Shown here one piece after another: positions 1 to 8,792 of a stretch of 64,000 bases of DNA (positions are counted from its first letter, which is position 1; every line of letters starts with the position of its first letter). The notes beneath the pieces were generated by a model, which was not told the DNA's origin, ran no database searches, and saw nothing but the letters and a program-made list of their open reading frames with translations. Location of the stretch: assembly GCF_004684805.1 (NCBI RefSeq), contig NZ_SRID01000003.1, positions 1 to 64,000 of the forward strand, written 5' to 3'. Origin of the DNA: Streptomyces palmae. Its GTDB lineage: Bacteria; Actinomycetota; Actinomycetes; Streptomycetales; Streptomycetaceae. The position numbers and the translations under genes were made by a program.

Positions 1-2
1 GG

Positions 3-19
3 GTCCCGCCGAGCGGGAC
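3..19. terminator. Stem-loop downstream of the flavoprotein gene
   Basis: A perfect 7-bp stem (GTCCCGC/GCGGGAC) with a 3-nt loop lies about 40 nt beyond the stop of the minus-strand flavoprotein gene. It could terminate that transcript. There is no T-run, so the call rests on position and symmetry only. Confidence 0.35.
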
Positions 20-59
20 GGAGTCGGCCGGCTGGTGGGTGGTCGGGCCTGACCGGAGG

Positions 60-2081
60 TCACCGGTCCCCCGGGGCGGTGCGGGTGAGCGCCGACCCCG
101 GGCGGGGCCGCGGTGCCCCGGCTCGCCGGGGGCCGCCGGGCGGCACGGGGGTGCCGGGCAGGTCGAGGACCGCGCGGGCGATGGCGTCGGAGTCGCCGAG
201 GGTGACCGAGTCGACGCCCGGCCGGATCCCCGCGGCGGTCACCCAGTGCACCGCCTCGGTCGGCACGCCGAAGGCGAAGCGGGCCGGGTGCGGCCGGCCC
301 GCGGCGTCCACCACCCGGTAGGGGCGCGGGGTGACGGCGAGCCCGCCGGTGAGATGGCCGCCGCCCCCGCCGGACGGTATCCGGTACGGGCGGCACTGCC
401 CGGTGCCCAGCAGATGGCGCAGCAGCGGATCGGCGGTGCGCCGCAGGTCGGTCTCGGGCAGCCGCGCCTCGACCAGGGCCCTGGCCCGTACCCGGGAGCC
501 GGGCACCGCCGGGGACTCGGCGGTGAACAGTCCCGTCTCCGGATCCGCCCAGGCCCGCGTGCCGGGGCCGAGGACCCGCACCACCCCGGCCTCCAGCAGC
601 GCGATCAGCTGCTCGATCCGGGCGGCGGGCGGGCCGATGGAGAGATAGGCGTTGAGCGGGGTGTACCAGCCGTCCAGGTCCTCGCGGTGCGAGTCGCCGT
701 CCAGCCCGCAGTGGTCCACCAGTTGACGTATCTCGTTGCGCAGGTCCCGCAGCACGTCGAGCGCGGCCTTGAGCGGGCCGCTGACGTTTCCCGCGCGGGC
801 CGCGGCGAGGTCCTTGCGCAGGTGGTCCACCAGCCAGTCGTGGAAGTCCTCCGGGTCCGTGAACCGCCGGTCGCGGTAGGGGCGCTGGACCAGCTCCCAG
901 TCCCAGCGGTCGGCCGGCGCCACCCCGAGCCGGGTGAGCAGCCGGTCCTCCTCGCCCCCGTCTCCGCCATCCGGCTCGCAGACCGGGTAGAGCTCGCGCA
1001 GCTCCCGGGCCCGTTCCGGTTCCCCGCGCGCGGTGAGCAGCGCGGCGTAGTACGCCGTCTCCACTTCCTTGGCGACCAGCGGCCACAGCACCTCGCGGAA
1101 GTCGATCCCGGTGCCGGCCGCCGCCGCCCGGTCGCGCACCTTGGCGATGAAGTCGGGGGTGAGCAGCAGCGGCTGATGCCGTCCGGAGACGCCCTTCTCG
1201 TTCTCGCCGCGCGAGTGGTACGGCACCCCGCGCCGGGAGCCGGCGAAGAGCCGCGGTTCCCGGCCGGACGGCAGGTACACCAGCCGGCCGCCGCGGCGTT
1301 CGTACCGTCCACCGCGCCCCTCGGTGAACAGCGCCATGTGGTCGAAGAAGTTGAGACCCAGGCCGCGCAGCAGCACCGGCTCGTCCGGGCCGACCGCGGC
1401 GAGCCGGTCAACGGTGTCGGCGGGGTTGGAGGGGCCCTGGTGGATCAGGCCGCGCTCCGCCGCGAAGGACGCCAGGTCCCGGTCGGTGGGCGATGCCTCC
1501 AGGTCGAGATGGCCCTGGGCGAGCACCACCGCGTGCAGCGCGGTCAGCGGGGTGCCGTCGGCCAGGGTCACCGTCTGGGTGCCGTCCGCCGCGTCGTCGA
1601 GAGCCACCGCCGCCTGCCGGTGGACGCGCAGCGTCATGGTGCCCGGGGCTCGGGCGACCACCCGGCCGAAGGCCCATTCCAGGTAGCGGCCGTACAGGGC
1701 GCGGGTGGGATAGGAGTCCGGGCCCAGCGCGAGCGCCTCCGCCCGCACCCAGGGCTCCACCTCCGCCTCCTCCTGGGATTCGAACCCGGCGACGGACCGG
1801 GCCCACTCGTACAGGCTCGGCCCGGCCTCCAGCGGCCCGGCCATCGCCACGCTGTCGTCGGTGAAGACCGTCACCTGGCAGGCGACCGTGTTCATCAGCA
1901 GATGGTGGGACTGTCCGGTGCGCCAGACCCGGCCGGCGCCCGCCGCGTACGGGTCGACCACATGGACGGTGATCGCGCGGTGCTCCGCGGCCTGCCGGGC
2001 ATTGGCGCACAGGCGCTCCAACACCGAAAGGCCGCGGGGTCCAGCCCCGACCAGGCAGATATCGAGGCGCGTGGCGCTCAT
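60..2081 (-). CDS. FAD/NAD(P)-binding protein (NAD_binding_9-like)
   Basis: This 673-aa protein opens with a dinucleotide-binding loop (VGAGPRGLSVLERL) 5-18 residues after the start, and has further Rossmann-type strands (VLAQGHLDL near 195-205). This organisation matches the large FAD-NAD(P)-binding proteins of PF13454 type, which often accompany secondary metabolism. The substrate is unknown. An ATG at 2081 is chosen because GGAGA lies just upstream. The frame stays open to 2279, but those 66 codons are low-complexity and have no better ribosome site. It is divergent from the adenylate-forming ligase gene and is the outermost visible gene of the left cluster. An oxidative or tailoring role is inferred from context. 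Confidence 0.8.
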   Translation of the reverse strand: MSATRLDICLVGAGPRGLSVLERLCANARQAAEHRAITVHVVDPYAAGAGRVWRTGQSHHLLMNTVACQVTVFTDDSVAMAGPLEAGPSLYEWARSVAGFESQEEAEVEPWVRAEALALGPDSYPTRALYGRYLEWAFGRVVARAPGTMTLRVHRQAAVALDDAADGTQTVTLADGTPLTALHAVVLAQGHLDLEASPTDRDLASFAAERGLIHQGPSNPADTVDRLAAVGPDEPVLLRGLGLNFFDHMALFTEGRGGRYERRGGRLVYLPSGREPRLFAGSRRGVPYHSRGENEKGVSGRHQPLLLTPDFIAKVRDRAAAAGTGIDFREVLWPLVAKEVETAYYAALLTARGEPERARELRELYPVCEPDGGDGGEEDRLLTRLGVAPADRWDWELVQRPYRDRRFTDPEDFHDWLVDHLRKDLAAARAGNVSGPLKAALDVLRDLRNEIRQLVDHCGLDGDSHREDLDGWYTPLNAYLSIGPPAARIEQLIALLEAGVVRVLGPGTRAWADPETGLFTAESPAVPGSRVRARALVEARLPETDLRRTADPLLRHLLGTGQCRPYRIPSGGGGGHLTGGLAVTPRPYRVVDAAGRPHPARFAFGVPTEAVHWVTAAGIRPGVDSVTLGDSDAIARAVLDLPGTPVPPGGPRRAGAPRPRPGSALTRTAPGDR

Positions 2082-2352
2082 GGCAGGTCTCCATCCCCGT
2101 ACAGCCGTTGACTTCCCCGAGTATGACTCGCGATCGAGATCAGGACAGGATCGGGAGTTCGATCGTGCTCCGGGCCTACGGACCGCCGGAAGCGGCTGAT
2201 TCTTGCTATCCGCCGCACCGGGATTGCCATGCGGATTGCTATGGCCGCCGGCCGCGCCGGTTTTTAGCGTGGACCTCATTCAGCGATGAGCCTCATGGCA
2301 TGCGGGCCATTGTCGGCTCCTGAATGTCAATTCGGTGATGGGGAAGGCTGAA
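2082..2352. promoter_or_regulatory. Divergent promoter region with 12-bp-spaced direct repeat
   Basis: This 271-bp gap separates the divergent flavoprotein and ligase genes and is less GC-rich than its flanks. Two direct repeats, GGATTGCCATG (from 2221) and GGATTGCTATG (from 2233), follow each other with a 12-bp period. A short GC stem (CCGGC-CGC-GCCGG, 2248-2260) followed by five T (2261-2265) could act as an attenuator toward the ligase. Direct repeats of this kind are typical of SARP operators, and a SARP is encoded at 24.0-25.0 kb. The link is inferred. Confidence 0.45.
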
Positions 2353-3981
2353 ATGATATTTCGTAAGCACCCGGAGCATTTGGGAGTGCTGTTCGACTGG
2401 CATGCGGAATCCGCCCGGCAGACCGTCGCCCACCTCGACCGGCCCTTCGACATCGCTCCGGACGGCGGTGTGCGGTACACCGGCGACCAGCTGGCCGCGC
2501 TCGTCCGGGACTTCTCCGCCCGGCTGTACGCCGCGGGCGCGCGGCGCGGCGACCGGGTGGCCATCGTCAAGGACAACCACCTCGACCTGGTGATCGCCGC
2601 CGCCGCGGCCTGCCGCATAGGCGCCCTGCCGGCCACCATCTCCGCCGTCAACAAGCCCGAGGCGCACCGGAAGATGATCGAGCGGCTCACCCCCTCGGTG
2701 CTGGTGGTCTCGCCGGGCCCGCTCGCCCGTGCGGCGGCGGCCGGGGTCGAGTTGGCCGGTCCGGACACCCGCGTGCTGCTCCTGGGCGAACCGGGCGAGT
2801 TGGGTGACGAGGCGCCGAAGGAGGCCCTCACCCTCGCCGACCTGGACGGCGCGAAGGCCCCGCCGGTGCACATCGGGGGCCGCCACGAGCCGATGCTGGT
2901 GATGCACAGCTCGGGGACCACCGGTACGCCGAAGCTCGTCGTCCACTCGGCCGCCACCCTGCTCCACGGCGTCGCCAAGATGGAACGCATCCGCTTCCCG
3001 GTGCTGGCGAGCAAGCACCGGGACGTGGCGGCGAGTTCCATCTCCTTCGCCCACGGCCGCTCGGTCTCCTGGCTGACCGGGCAGTTCGTGCTGGCCCCGG
3101 AGAAGATCGTGGTCATCTCCCGCCACGACCTGGAGACCGCGGCCCGGATGATCGACCGGTTCCGGCCGACCACCCTGGAGGCGTGCCCCAACGTCTTCCA
3201 GCGGTGGGAGGAGATCGCCCTGGACCGGCCGGAGCTGTTCGCCCGGGTCCGGCTCTACGTGGGCACCTTCGACGCGGTGCACCCGCGCACCGTCCGCACC
3301 TTCCTCAACGCCTCCGGCCGCCGCTTCCCGACCTGGCTCCAGGGCTGGGGCCAGAGCGAGGTGGGGCCCATGTGCTTCACCCTCTTCACCCGGGGCCGGA
3401 TGCGCAGGATCTCCGAGGACTCCTCGGTCACCAGCGACATCGGCTGGCCCTCGCCCGGCCTCACCCAGGTCAAGCTGGTCGACATCGAGACCGGCAAGCC
3501 GGTGGGCCGGGGCCGGCCGGGCCTGCTGCTCGCCGCCACCAAGGCCCGCTGCCTGGACTACCTCGGCGAGTCCGACCGGCACCAGGAGAAGGTCCTGGGC
3601 AAGTGGTGGAACACCGGCGACGTGGGCGAGCGCGGCAGGTTCGGCCGGCTGAAGCTGGTCGACCGCGAGGTGGACATCATCCCGGGCACCAGCGGCATCG
3701 AGTTGGAGAGCATCCTGCTCGACCGGCTGCCGCGGGCCAGTGATGTGACGGTGCTGGGGGTGCCGGGCCGGCCGCCCGTACCGGTGCTGTGCATGAACGA
3801 CAACCGGCTCGACCCTCAGGAGTGGGCGGCGGCGACCCGGGGCCTGCCGCAGCTGGACGAGCCGCGCCTGGTCCCCTTCGACGAGGTGCCGCGCACCGCC
3901 ACCTGGAAGGTGCGCCGCCTGGACCTGCGGGAGCAGGTGCTGGGCAGCAAGGAGGCCATCGGCAGCGGTCGTTGGACCTGA
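2353..3981 (+). CDS. Adenylate-forming acyl/aryl-CoA ligase (AMP-binding enzyme)
   Basis: This 542-aa ANL-superfamily enzyme would activate a carboxylic acid as an acyl-AMP and pass it to CoA or a carrier. Visible motifs are the phosphate loop HSSGTTGTPK (near 195), the GWGQSEVGPM segment (near 335), the hinge region LVDREVDII (near 440) and a C-terminal lysine in TATWKVRR (near 520). I prefer ATG 2353 over an in-frame ATG at 2335, because GGGAAGG lies about 5 nt upstream. A perfect hairpin follows the gene at 4010-4048. No free-standing carrier protein is visible in the left region, so a CoA ligase is the more likely role. The acid substrate is not predictable by eye. Confidence 0.85.
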   Translation: MIFRKHPEHLGVLFDWHAESARQTVAHLDRPFDIAPDGGVRYTGDQLAALVRDFSARLYAAGARRGDRVAIVKDNHLDLVIAAAAACRIGALPATISAVNKPEAHRKMIERLTPSVLVVSPGPLARAAAAGVELAGPDTRVLLLGEPGELGDEAPKEALTLADLDGAKAPPVHIGGRHEPMLVMHSSGTTGTPKLVVHSAATLLHGVAKMERIRFPVLASKHRDVAASSISFAHGRSVSWLTGQFVLAPEKIVVISRHDLETAARMIDRFRPTTLEACPNVFQRWEEIALDRPELFARVRLYVGTFDAVHPRTVRTFLNASGRRFPTWLQGWGQSEVGPMCFTLFTRGRMRRISEDSSVTSDIGWPSPGLTQVKLVDIETGKPVGRGRPGLLLAATKARCLDYLGESDRHQEKVLGKWWNTGDVGERGRFGRLKLVDREVDIIPGTSGIELESILLDRLPRASDVTVLGVPGRPPVPVLCMNDNRLDPQEWAAATRGLPQLDEPRLVPFDEVPRTATWKVRRLDLREQVLGSKEAIGSGRWT

Positions 3982-4009
3982 TCGGCCCCGCGCACGCCGC
4001 CGACCGGAG

Positions 4010-4048
4010 GCTCCCGGGGCCCGCACGGAACCGCGCGGCCCCGGGAGC
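4010..4048 (+). terminator. Terminator hairpin after the ligase gene
   Basis: Perfect 12-bp inverted repeat (GCTCCCGGGGCC / GGCCCCGGGAGC) with a 15-nt loop, 28 nt past the ligase stop. It lacks a U-tract, as is common in Streptomyces. Confidence 0.65.
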
Positions 4049-4170
4049 GTCCGAGTCGACCGACCGCCCACTGCGCCCCCGGTCGCGGACCACCCGGCGC
4101 CGGTGGACCCAGCACGCCCGATGCACCCAGCACACGCAGGAACACGAGGAAGGCCGAGAAGGGGAGAGCA

Positions 4171-5505
4171 GTGACCGACATCGACATCGCCGTGATCGGC
4201 GCCGGGATCGCCGGACTGACCACCGCATACCGGCTGGCCCGGGAGGGCCACCGGGTCGAGGTGTTCGAGTCCGAGGACGAGCCCGGCGGAAGGATGCGCT
4301 CCGCCCGGATCGACGGCTACACCATCGACCGCGGCGCGGAGACCCTGAGCCCCTACGGCTACCCCGCCACCTGGGAGTTCATCGAGGAACTCGGGCTGGA
4401 GCGGCGCGGCATGCTGCACCGCATCCAGCACCCGGTCGGGCTGTGGCGGCAGGGCCGGACCCACCCGTGGGTGGGCCACCCCAAGTCCGTACTGCAGGGC
4501 GCCGGACTCAGCTGGCGCGGCCGGGCGCAGCTGGTGCGGATGCTGCTGACCGGCCGCGGCCGGGGCGCGGTCGACCCGGACCGGCCGGAGGACTCGGTGT
4601 ACGGCGGCATGACGCTCGCCGAGTTCGGCAGGCGGCACGGCGACGAGCTGGTGGACCGGTGCCTGGGTCCGGTGGCCTCCGCGGCCTTCGGGTGGCTCCC
4701 CGAACGGAGCGCGGCGGCCCCCATGCTGGCGCTGATGCAGGGCACCCGGGGCATCTACCGCTGGCACACCTACCGGGACGGCCAGGACACCATGGCCCGG
4801 GTGCTCGCCGAGCGGCTCAAGGTCCATCTGTCGACCTCGGTGCGGTGCGTGGAGCGGGACGGCAAGGGGGTCAGGCTGAGCTTCGCCGACGGCACCTCGG
4901 TGACCGCCCGGGCCGCCGTGCTGGCGGTGCCGGCACCGGAGGCCGCCGGGCTCCACCCGGGCGCGCCGGAGGAGGAGCGGGCGTTCCTCCAGGCGTCCAC
5001 CTTCACCACCATGATCCGGGTCAGCGTCATGCTGGACCGCCCGCTGGAGCCCCGGCGCACCTCGGGGCAGCCGCACCTGTACGCGTTCGTGATGGCCGCC
5101 GGCGAGGACTCACTGCTCTCCGGGGGTACCGCCGAGCACAACAAGTGCCCCGAACGCGTCCCCGCCGGGCGCGGCCTGGTCACCCTGCTGGTCTCGCCGC
5201 GGCGCGCCGCCGAGGTCTACGACCTCCCCGACGAGCAGGTGCTGGAGCGGGTCCTGGACGAGAGCGAGCGATTCATCGACGGGATACGCGGGGCGTACGT
5301 GGGGCACCAGGTCACCCGCTGGCGCCACGGGCTGCCGGAGGCGCCGCCGGAGGCGCTGGCGCTGCGCGGCCGGTTCGTGGACCGGGCGGCGCAGCCCATC
5401 GAGTACGCGGGCGACTGGCTCTACCTTCGGCCCAGCAGCGAGGCGGCGATCGCCTCCTCCAAGCTCGCGGTCGACCGGGTCCACGGCTGGCTCGCGGACA
5501 GCTGA
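4171..5505 (+). CDS. Protoporphyrinogen-oxidase-like FAD-dependent oxidoreductase
   Basis: This 444-aa flavoprotein of the amine-oxidase/HemY superfamily begins with the FAD-binding motif IGAGIAGLTTAYRLAREG and the following acidic strand end and GGR segment (VFESEDEPGGRMRS). A C-terminal FAD-contact region lies near YAGDWLYLRPSSEAAIASS. Relatives oxidise protoporphyrinogen, amines or polyenes. In a gene cluster the likely role is desaturation or oxidation of the product, not haem synthesis, because no other haem gene is nearby. GTG 4171 is preceded by GGGGAGA. The gene follows the ligase across a terminator-like hairpin, so it probably has its own promoter in the 189-bp gap. Confidence 0.8.
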   Translation: MTDIDIAVIGAGIAGLTTAYRLAREGHRVEVFESEDEPGGRMRSARIDGYTIDRGAETLSPYGYPATWEFIEELGLERRGMLHRIQHPVGLWRQGRTHPWVGHPKSVLQGAGLSWRGRAQLVRMLLTGRGRGAVDPDRPEDSVYGGMTLAEFGRRHGDELVDRCLGPVASAAFGWLPERSAAAPMLALMQGTRGIYRWHTYRDGQDTMARVLAERLKVHLSTSVRCVERDGKGVRLSFADGTSVTARAAVLAVPAPEAAGLHPGAPEEERAFLQASTFTTMIRVSVMLDRPLEPRRTSGQPHLYAFVMAAGEDSLLSGGTAEHNKCPERVPAGRGLVTLLVSPRRAAEVYDLPDEQVLERVLDESERFIDGIRGAYVGHQVTRWRHGLPEAPPEALALRGRFVDRAAQPIEYAGDWLYLRPSSEAAIASSKLAVDRVHGWLADS

Positions 5506-5590
5506 GGGGCTGCCCCGCACACGGCACGCACGGACGGCGGCGGGTCCCGGTACCCGCCGGTGGGCGCCGGCGGCCGGTCCGGGCCCGGAT

Positions 5591-5638
5591 ACGACGTCGG
5601 CCTTCACGACCCCTGGGGGTGGTGGAGGCCGGCGTCGT
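5591..5638. terminator. Long hairpin between convergent genes
   Basis: Left arm 5591-5603 and right arm 5626-5638 pair over 13 bp with one G-T, and the pairing continues imperfectly inward. It lies between the end of the oxidoreductase gene and the convergent epimerase remnant, so it probably terminates the plus-strand transcript. Confidence 0.65.
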
Positions 5639-5672
5639 CCTCGTGTCCGGCCGAGCGGTCAGGGGCGGGGCC

Positions 5673-6236
5673 TCACCCCAGGGCCGCCACGAGCGCGCGT
5701 TCGGTCTCCGCGGAGAGTCCCGCCCGGCGGGTCCGGTGGAGGCCCTGCTCGCGCTCCCAGCGCAGGGTGTCGGCGAGGAGCTCGGCGCGGGAGCGGTGGC
5801 GCAGGCCCGCCGCGGTGGCGGCCGATCCGTCGCGCGCCGACCAGCCCTCCCAGCCCGGATCGACCACCCACAGGGGCAGCGAGTCCTGGCCCATGTACTG
5901 GGTCACCCCGTGCGCGAGGAGCTTCTCGGCGGCGACCGCGACGACCGGTCCGGTGTGGCCGCCGACGTCGCGCGACAGCTCGATCCACTCGGCGAGCGGC
6001 ACCATCGGGCCGACCGCGTTGAAGGTGCCGGTGACGCGTCGCTCCGCGGTGTCGAGGAGCCAGCTCGCCAGGTCGCGTACGTCGATGGCCTGCGTCGGCA
6101 GCTCGGGGGTGTCGGGGACGAGCAGCGGCGCCCGGGGGTCGCGGGCGGCGCGGGCGACCCAGTAGCCGGAGCGGTCGCTGCGGTCACCGGGCCCGCCGAT
6201 GAGCCCCGCGCGTGCGACCAGCAGCCGGTCGGCCAT
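5673..6236 (-). pseudogene. NAD-dependent epimerase/reductase, C-terminal remnant
   Basis: The 187 residues match the C-terminal half of an extended short-chain dehydrogenase/epimerase. A strand reading [18 protein letters not shown] is followed by the conserved [11 protein letters not shown] and GTFNAVGP segments. The N-terminal Rossmann half, with GxxGxxG and the YxxxK active site, is missing. The first ATG (6236) has no Shine-Dalgarno sequence, and the frame begins right next to the mmpL terminator hairpin (6260-6290). Full-length relatives are usually about 320-340 aa. A deletion that fused the mmpL terminator to the middle of an epimerase gene is the simplest reading. A cryptic short protein cannot be excluded. 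Confidence 0.7.
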
Positions 6237-6259
6237 CAGGGTGGCCCGGGAAAAGGGGG

Positions 6260-6290
6260 TGGCCGCCCGGGCGGGGGACCCGGGCGGCCA
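6260..6290 (-). terminator. Terminator of the mmpL gene
   Basis: Perfect 12-bp stem (TGGCCGCCCGGG / CCCGGGCGGCCA) with a 7-nt loop, directly downstream of the mmpL stop. On the minus strand it is followed by CCCCCTTTT, giving a short U-run. Confidence 0.8.
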
Positions 6291-6311
6291 CAGGGGAGAT
6301 GGTTCGTGGGG

Positions 6312-8579
6312 TCAGGTACGGCCGGTCAGGTGCTCCTGCCGCTCCCCGACCGCGGCCGAGGACCGGGCCCCCGGACCGGCCGGCTCGGTGCCGGACTCGC
6401 TGATGCCGTAGCGGTTGTGGAGGCGGCGCAGCGGACCCGGGGCCCACCAGCAGACCTTGCCGAGCAGCCGCATCGCCGCCGGGAGCAGGATGCCTCGGAT
6501 GAGGGTGGCGTCCAGCAGGATCGCCAGCGGTACGCCGAGGCCCAGGGCCTTCATGTAGCTGATCCCGGAGGTGATCATCACGATGAAGACCAGGGAGAGG
6601 ATGACGGCCGCGTAGGTGACCACCTTGCCGACCCGCTCCAGGCCGGTCGCCACCGCGAGTTGGTTGTCCCCGGTGCGGTCGTACTCCTCCTTGACGCGGG
6701 AGAGGATGAAGACCGCGTAGTCCATGGAGAGGCCGAAGGCGAGGGTGGCGATGAGGATCGGGGTGGTCCAGGTGATCGCGCCGGTGTTGATGAAGTCGCC
6801 GACCAGCCACTGGAGATGGCCGTCCTGGAAGACGAAGACCAGCGAACCGAAGGTGGCGCTCAGGCTGAGCACGCTCAGCAGCATCGCCATCAGCGGCAGC
6901 AGCAGGCTTCCGGTGAGCAGGAAGAGCAGGATGTAGGTGCCCAGGCCCAGGATGGTGAGCAGGTAGGGCAGCTTCTCGCCCACCAGGTCGAAGGTGTCGA
7001 CGGAGATGGCCGGCTGGCCGCCGACGGTGACCGAGAACGGCGCGTCGGTCTCACGTACCCGGTCGACCAGGGCCTCACCGTCGTCGGAGAGCCCGTCCAC
7101 CGCGGGCACCACCGACAGATAGGTGGACTTCTCGCTGGCGAACTGCTTGGCGAGCGGGCCGGCCGGGGCGATCTGCTTGCCCTTGACGTAGGTGCCGGTC
7201 AGGGCGTCCACCCGGGCCACGTCGGAGAGGGCGGAGAGCTTGGCCGCGTACGAGGCGATCTCCTGCTGGTGCTCGGCGGGGGCGCCGATGTTCCGCGCCA
7301 CCACCGGCATGGCCTGCGCCTCGCGGTTGTTGAAGTTCTCCGCCACCACCTTGGCCACCTGCGCGGACTGGGCGGACTTGGGCAGCATCTGCTCGTCCGC
7401 CAGCCGCATGTTGAGGTCGACCACGGGGGAGGCGAGGAAGGCCATCAGCACCAGCACGCCGGCGGCGAGCGGCACCGGGCGGCGCATCACCACGGTCGCC
7501 AGGCGGTGCCAGAAGCCCTCGCCCTCGGCCGCCTCGGCCTTCGGCTTGCGGCGGATGAGCCGCAGCTTGTCGATGCGCGGCCCGGCCCAGGCGAGCAGGG
7601 CCGGCACGATGAGCAGGGTGGCGACGGCGGCGGCGAGGGTGGTCACGGTGCCGCCGACGGCGATCGACTGGAACATGCCGAACGGCATGACCAGGAGGGA
7701 GAGGAACGCCACCGCGAGGGTGACGGCGGAGAAGGAGACGGTCCGGCCGACGGTGCGCATGGTCGCCCGGATGGCGTCGTCCCGCGCGATGTCGCCCTTG
7801 GCCAGCTCCTCGCGGTAGCGGGTGATGAAGAGCAGGCTGTAGTCGATGGCGAGGCCGAGGCCGAGGAAGGTGGTGATGTTGACGAGCAGGTTGTTCGCCT
7901 CGAACACGAAGGTGAGGGCGAACATCAGGCCGAACACCAGCAGCATGGTGGCGAGCGCCACCGCGAGCGGCAGGGAGGCGGCGACCAGCGAGCCGAAGAT
8001 GACCACCAGCACGATCAGGACGAGCGGGAACACCAGGCTCTCGGCGCGCGAGGCGTCCTTGGCGGCCGTCTCGGTGTTCTCGTAGTTCATCAGGGCCAGG
8101 CCGCCCAGCTTGATGTCGAGGCCGTCGACCTTCCCGGTGTAGGTGTCCTTGAGGTCCTTCACCCGGTCGTTGACCTCGTCGAAGTCGCCCAGGACGGTGC
8201 CGGTCACCATCGCCTGGTCACCGGAGGAGCTGCGCATGGTGGGCGTCTTGCCGAGCGACCAGTAGGAGGCGACGCCCGCGACGTACTTGTTGTCCTCCAG
8301 CTCCTGGGTGAGCTTCAGACCGGCCTGGGTGACGGCCGGGTCGTCGACGCCCCGGGAGTCCTTGACCACGAGGGTCAGGTTGGGCCGGCCCTGGCCGAAG
8401 TCCTTCTCCAGTACGGACTGGGTGCGGCCCGACTCGGTGTCGTCGTTCTCGTACCCGCCCATGGTCAGCCGGTCGGTCAGACCCATCGACGCGCCGCCCA
8501 CACACAGGACGATGATCAGCACGGCGAGCAGGATCTTCTTCGGCCTGGGAAGGATCAGATTGGCTAATCTGTCGAGCAT
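6312..8579 (-). CDS. MMPL/RND-family membrane transporter
   Basis: This 755-aa protein has the two-fold RND architecture. A first membrane helix (ILLAVLIIVLCVGGA) is followed by a large extracytoplasmic domain, six clustered helices, a second loop domain and six more helices. Each helical bundle carries the MMPL proton-relay signature (GLAIDYSLLFITRYREE and GLSMDYAVFILSRVKEE). Family members export lipids and hydrophobic natural products, so it is the best candidate exporter of the left cluster. ATG 8579 has AGGAGA upstream; the open frame extends 46 codons further without a ribosome site. It ends in the hairpin at 6260-6290. Confidence 0.92.
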   Translation of the reverse strand: MLDRLANLILPRPKKILLAVLIIVLCVGGASMGLTDRLTMGGYENDDTESGRTQSVLEKDFGQGRPNLTLVVKDSRGVDDPAVTQAGLKLTQELEDNKYVAGVASYWSLGKTPTMRSSSGDQAMVTGTVLGDFDEVNDRVKDLKDTYTGKVDGLDIKLGGLALMNYENTETAAKDASRAESLVFPLVLIVLVVIFGSLVAASLPLAVALATMLLVFGLMFALTFVFEANNLLVNITTFLGLGLAIDYSLLFITRYREELAKGDIARDDAIRATMRTVGRTVSFSAVTLAVAFLSLLVMPFGMFQSIAVGGTVTTLAAAVATLLIVPALLAWAGPRIDKLRLIRRKPKAEAAEGEGFWHRLATVVMRRPVPLAAGVLVLMAFLASPVVDLNMRLADEQMLPKSAQSAQVAKVVAENFNNREAQAMPVVARNIGAPAEHQQEIASYAAKLSALSDVARVDALTGTYVKGKQIAPAGPLAKQFASEKSTYLSVVPAVDGLSDDGEALVDRVRETDAPFSVTVGGQPAISVDTFDLVGEKLPYLLTILGLGTYILLFLLTGSLLLPLMAMLLSVLSLSATFGSLVFVFQDGHLQWLVGDFINTGAITWTTPILIATLAFGLSMDYAVFILSRVKEEYDRTGDNQLAVATGLERVGKVVTYAAVILSLVFIVMITSGISYMKALGLGVPLAILLDATLIRGILLPAAMRLLGKVCWWAPGPLRRLHNRYGISESGTEPAGPGARSSAAVGERQEHLTGRT

Positions 8580-8792
8580 TGCGGGGTCTCCTGTCGGCGA
8601 CGCGCGCGGCGGTGCGCCGCACACGACGGTCGGGTTCGAGTGTTGACGAGCCGTGTGGAACAGTCTGTACCGGAAACTGGGTGTGGTGCAAGCCGTTCCA
8701 CACTTCTGGCGTGCCATCAGGCGACCGGCGCGGGCCCGGTCCTGCGCCCCGCGCGGCCGTACGGCGCCGGCGGCGCTGCCTCGCGCGCCTGG
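8580..8792 (-). promoter_or_regulatory. mmpL upstream region with a spaced inverted repeat
   Basis: A perfect 9-bp inverted repeat, GTGTGGAAC (8653-8661) and GTTCCACAC (8695-8703), flanks a possible minus-strand promoter (TTGCAC, 16 nt, TACAGA). This is the arrangement expected for a repressor that controls an efflux gene. No TetR- or MarR-type gene is adjacent. The rest of the gap shows nothing else. Confidence 0.45.

Noticed and set aside
2293-5076. Long minus-strand frame across the ligase and oxidoreductase genes
   Set aside because: Spans two real plus-strand genes and a terminator hairpin; Gly/Val/His-rich shadow.
3789-8567. Very long open frame opposite the mmpL gene
   Set aside because: Antisense shadow of a clear MMPL transporter. 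Its product is Gly/His/Gln-rich low-complexity with no domain.
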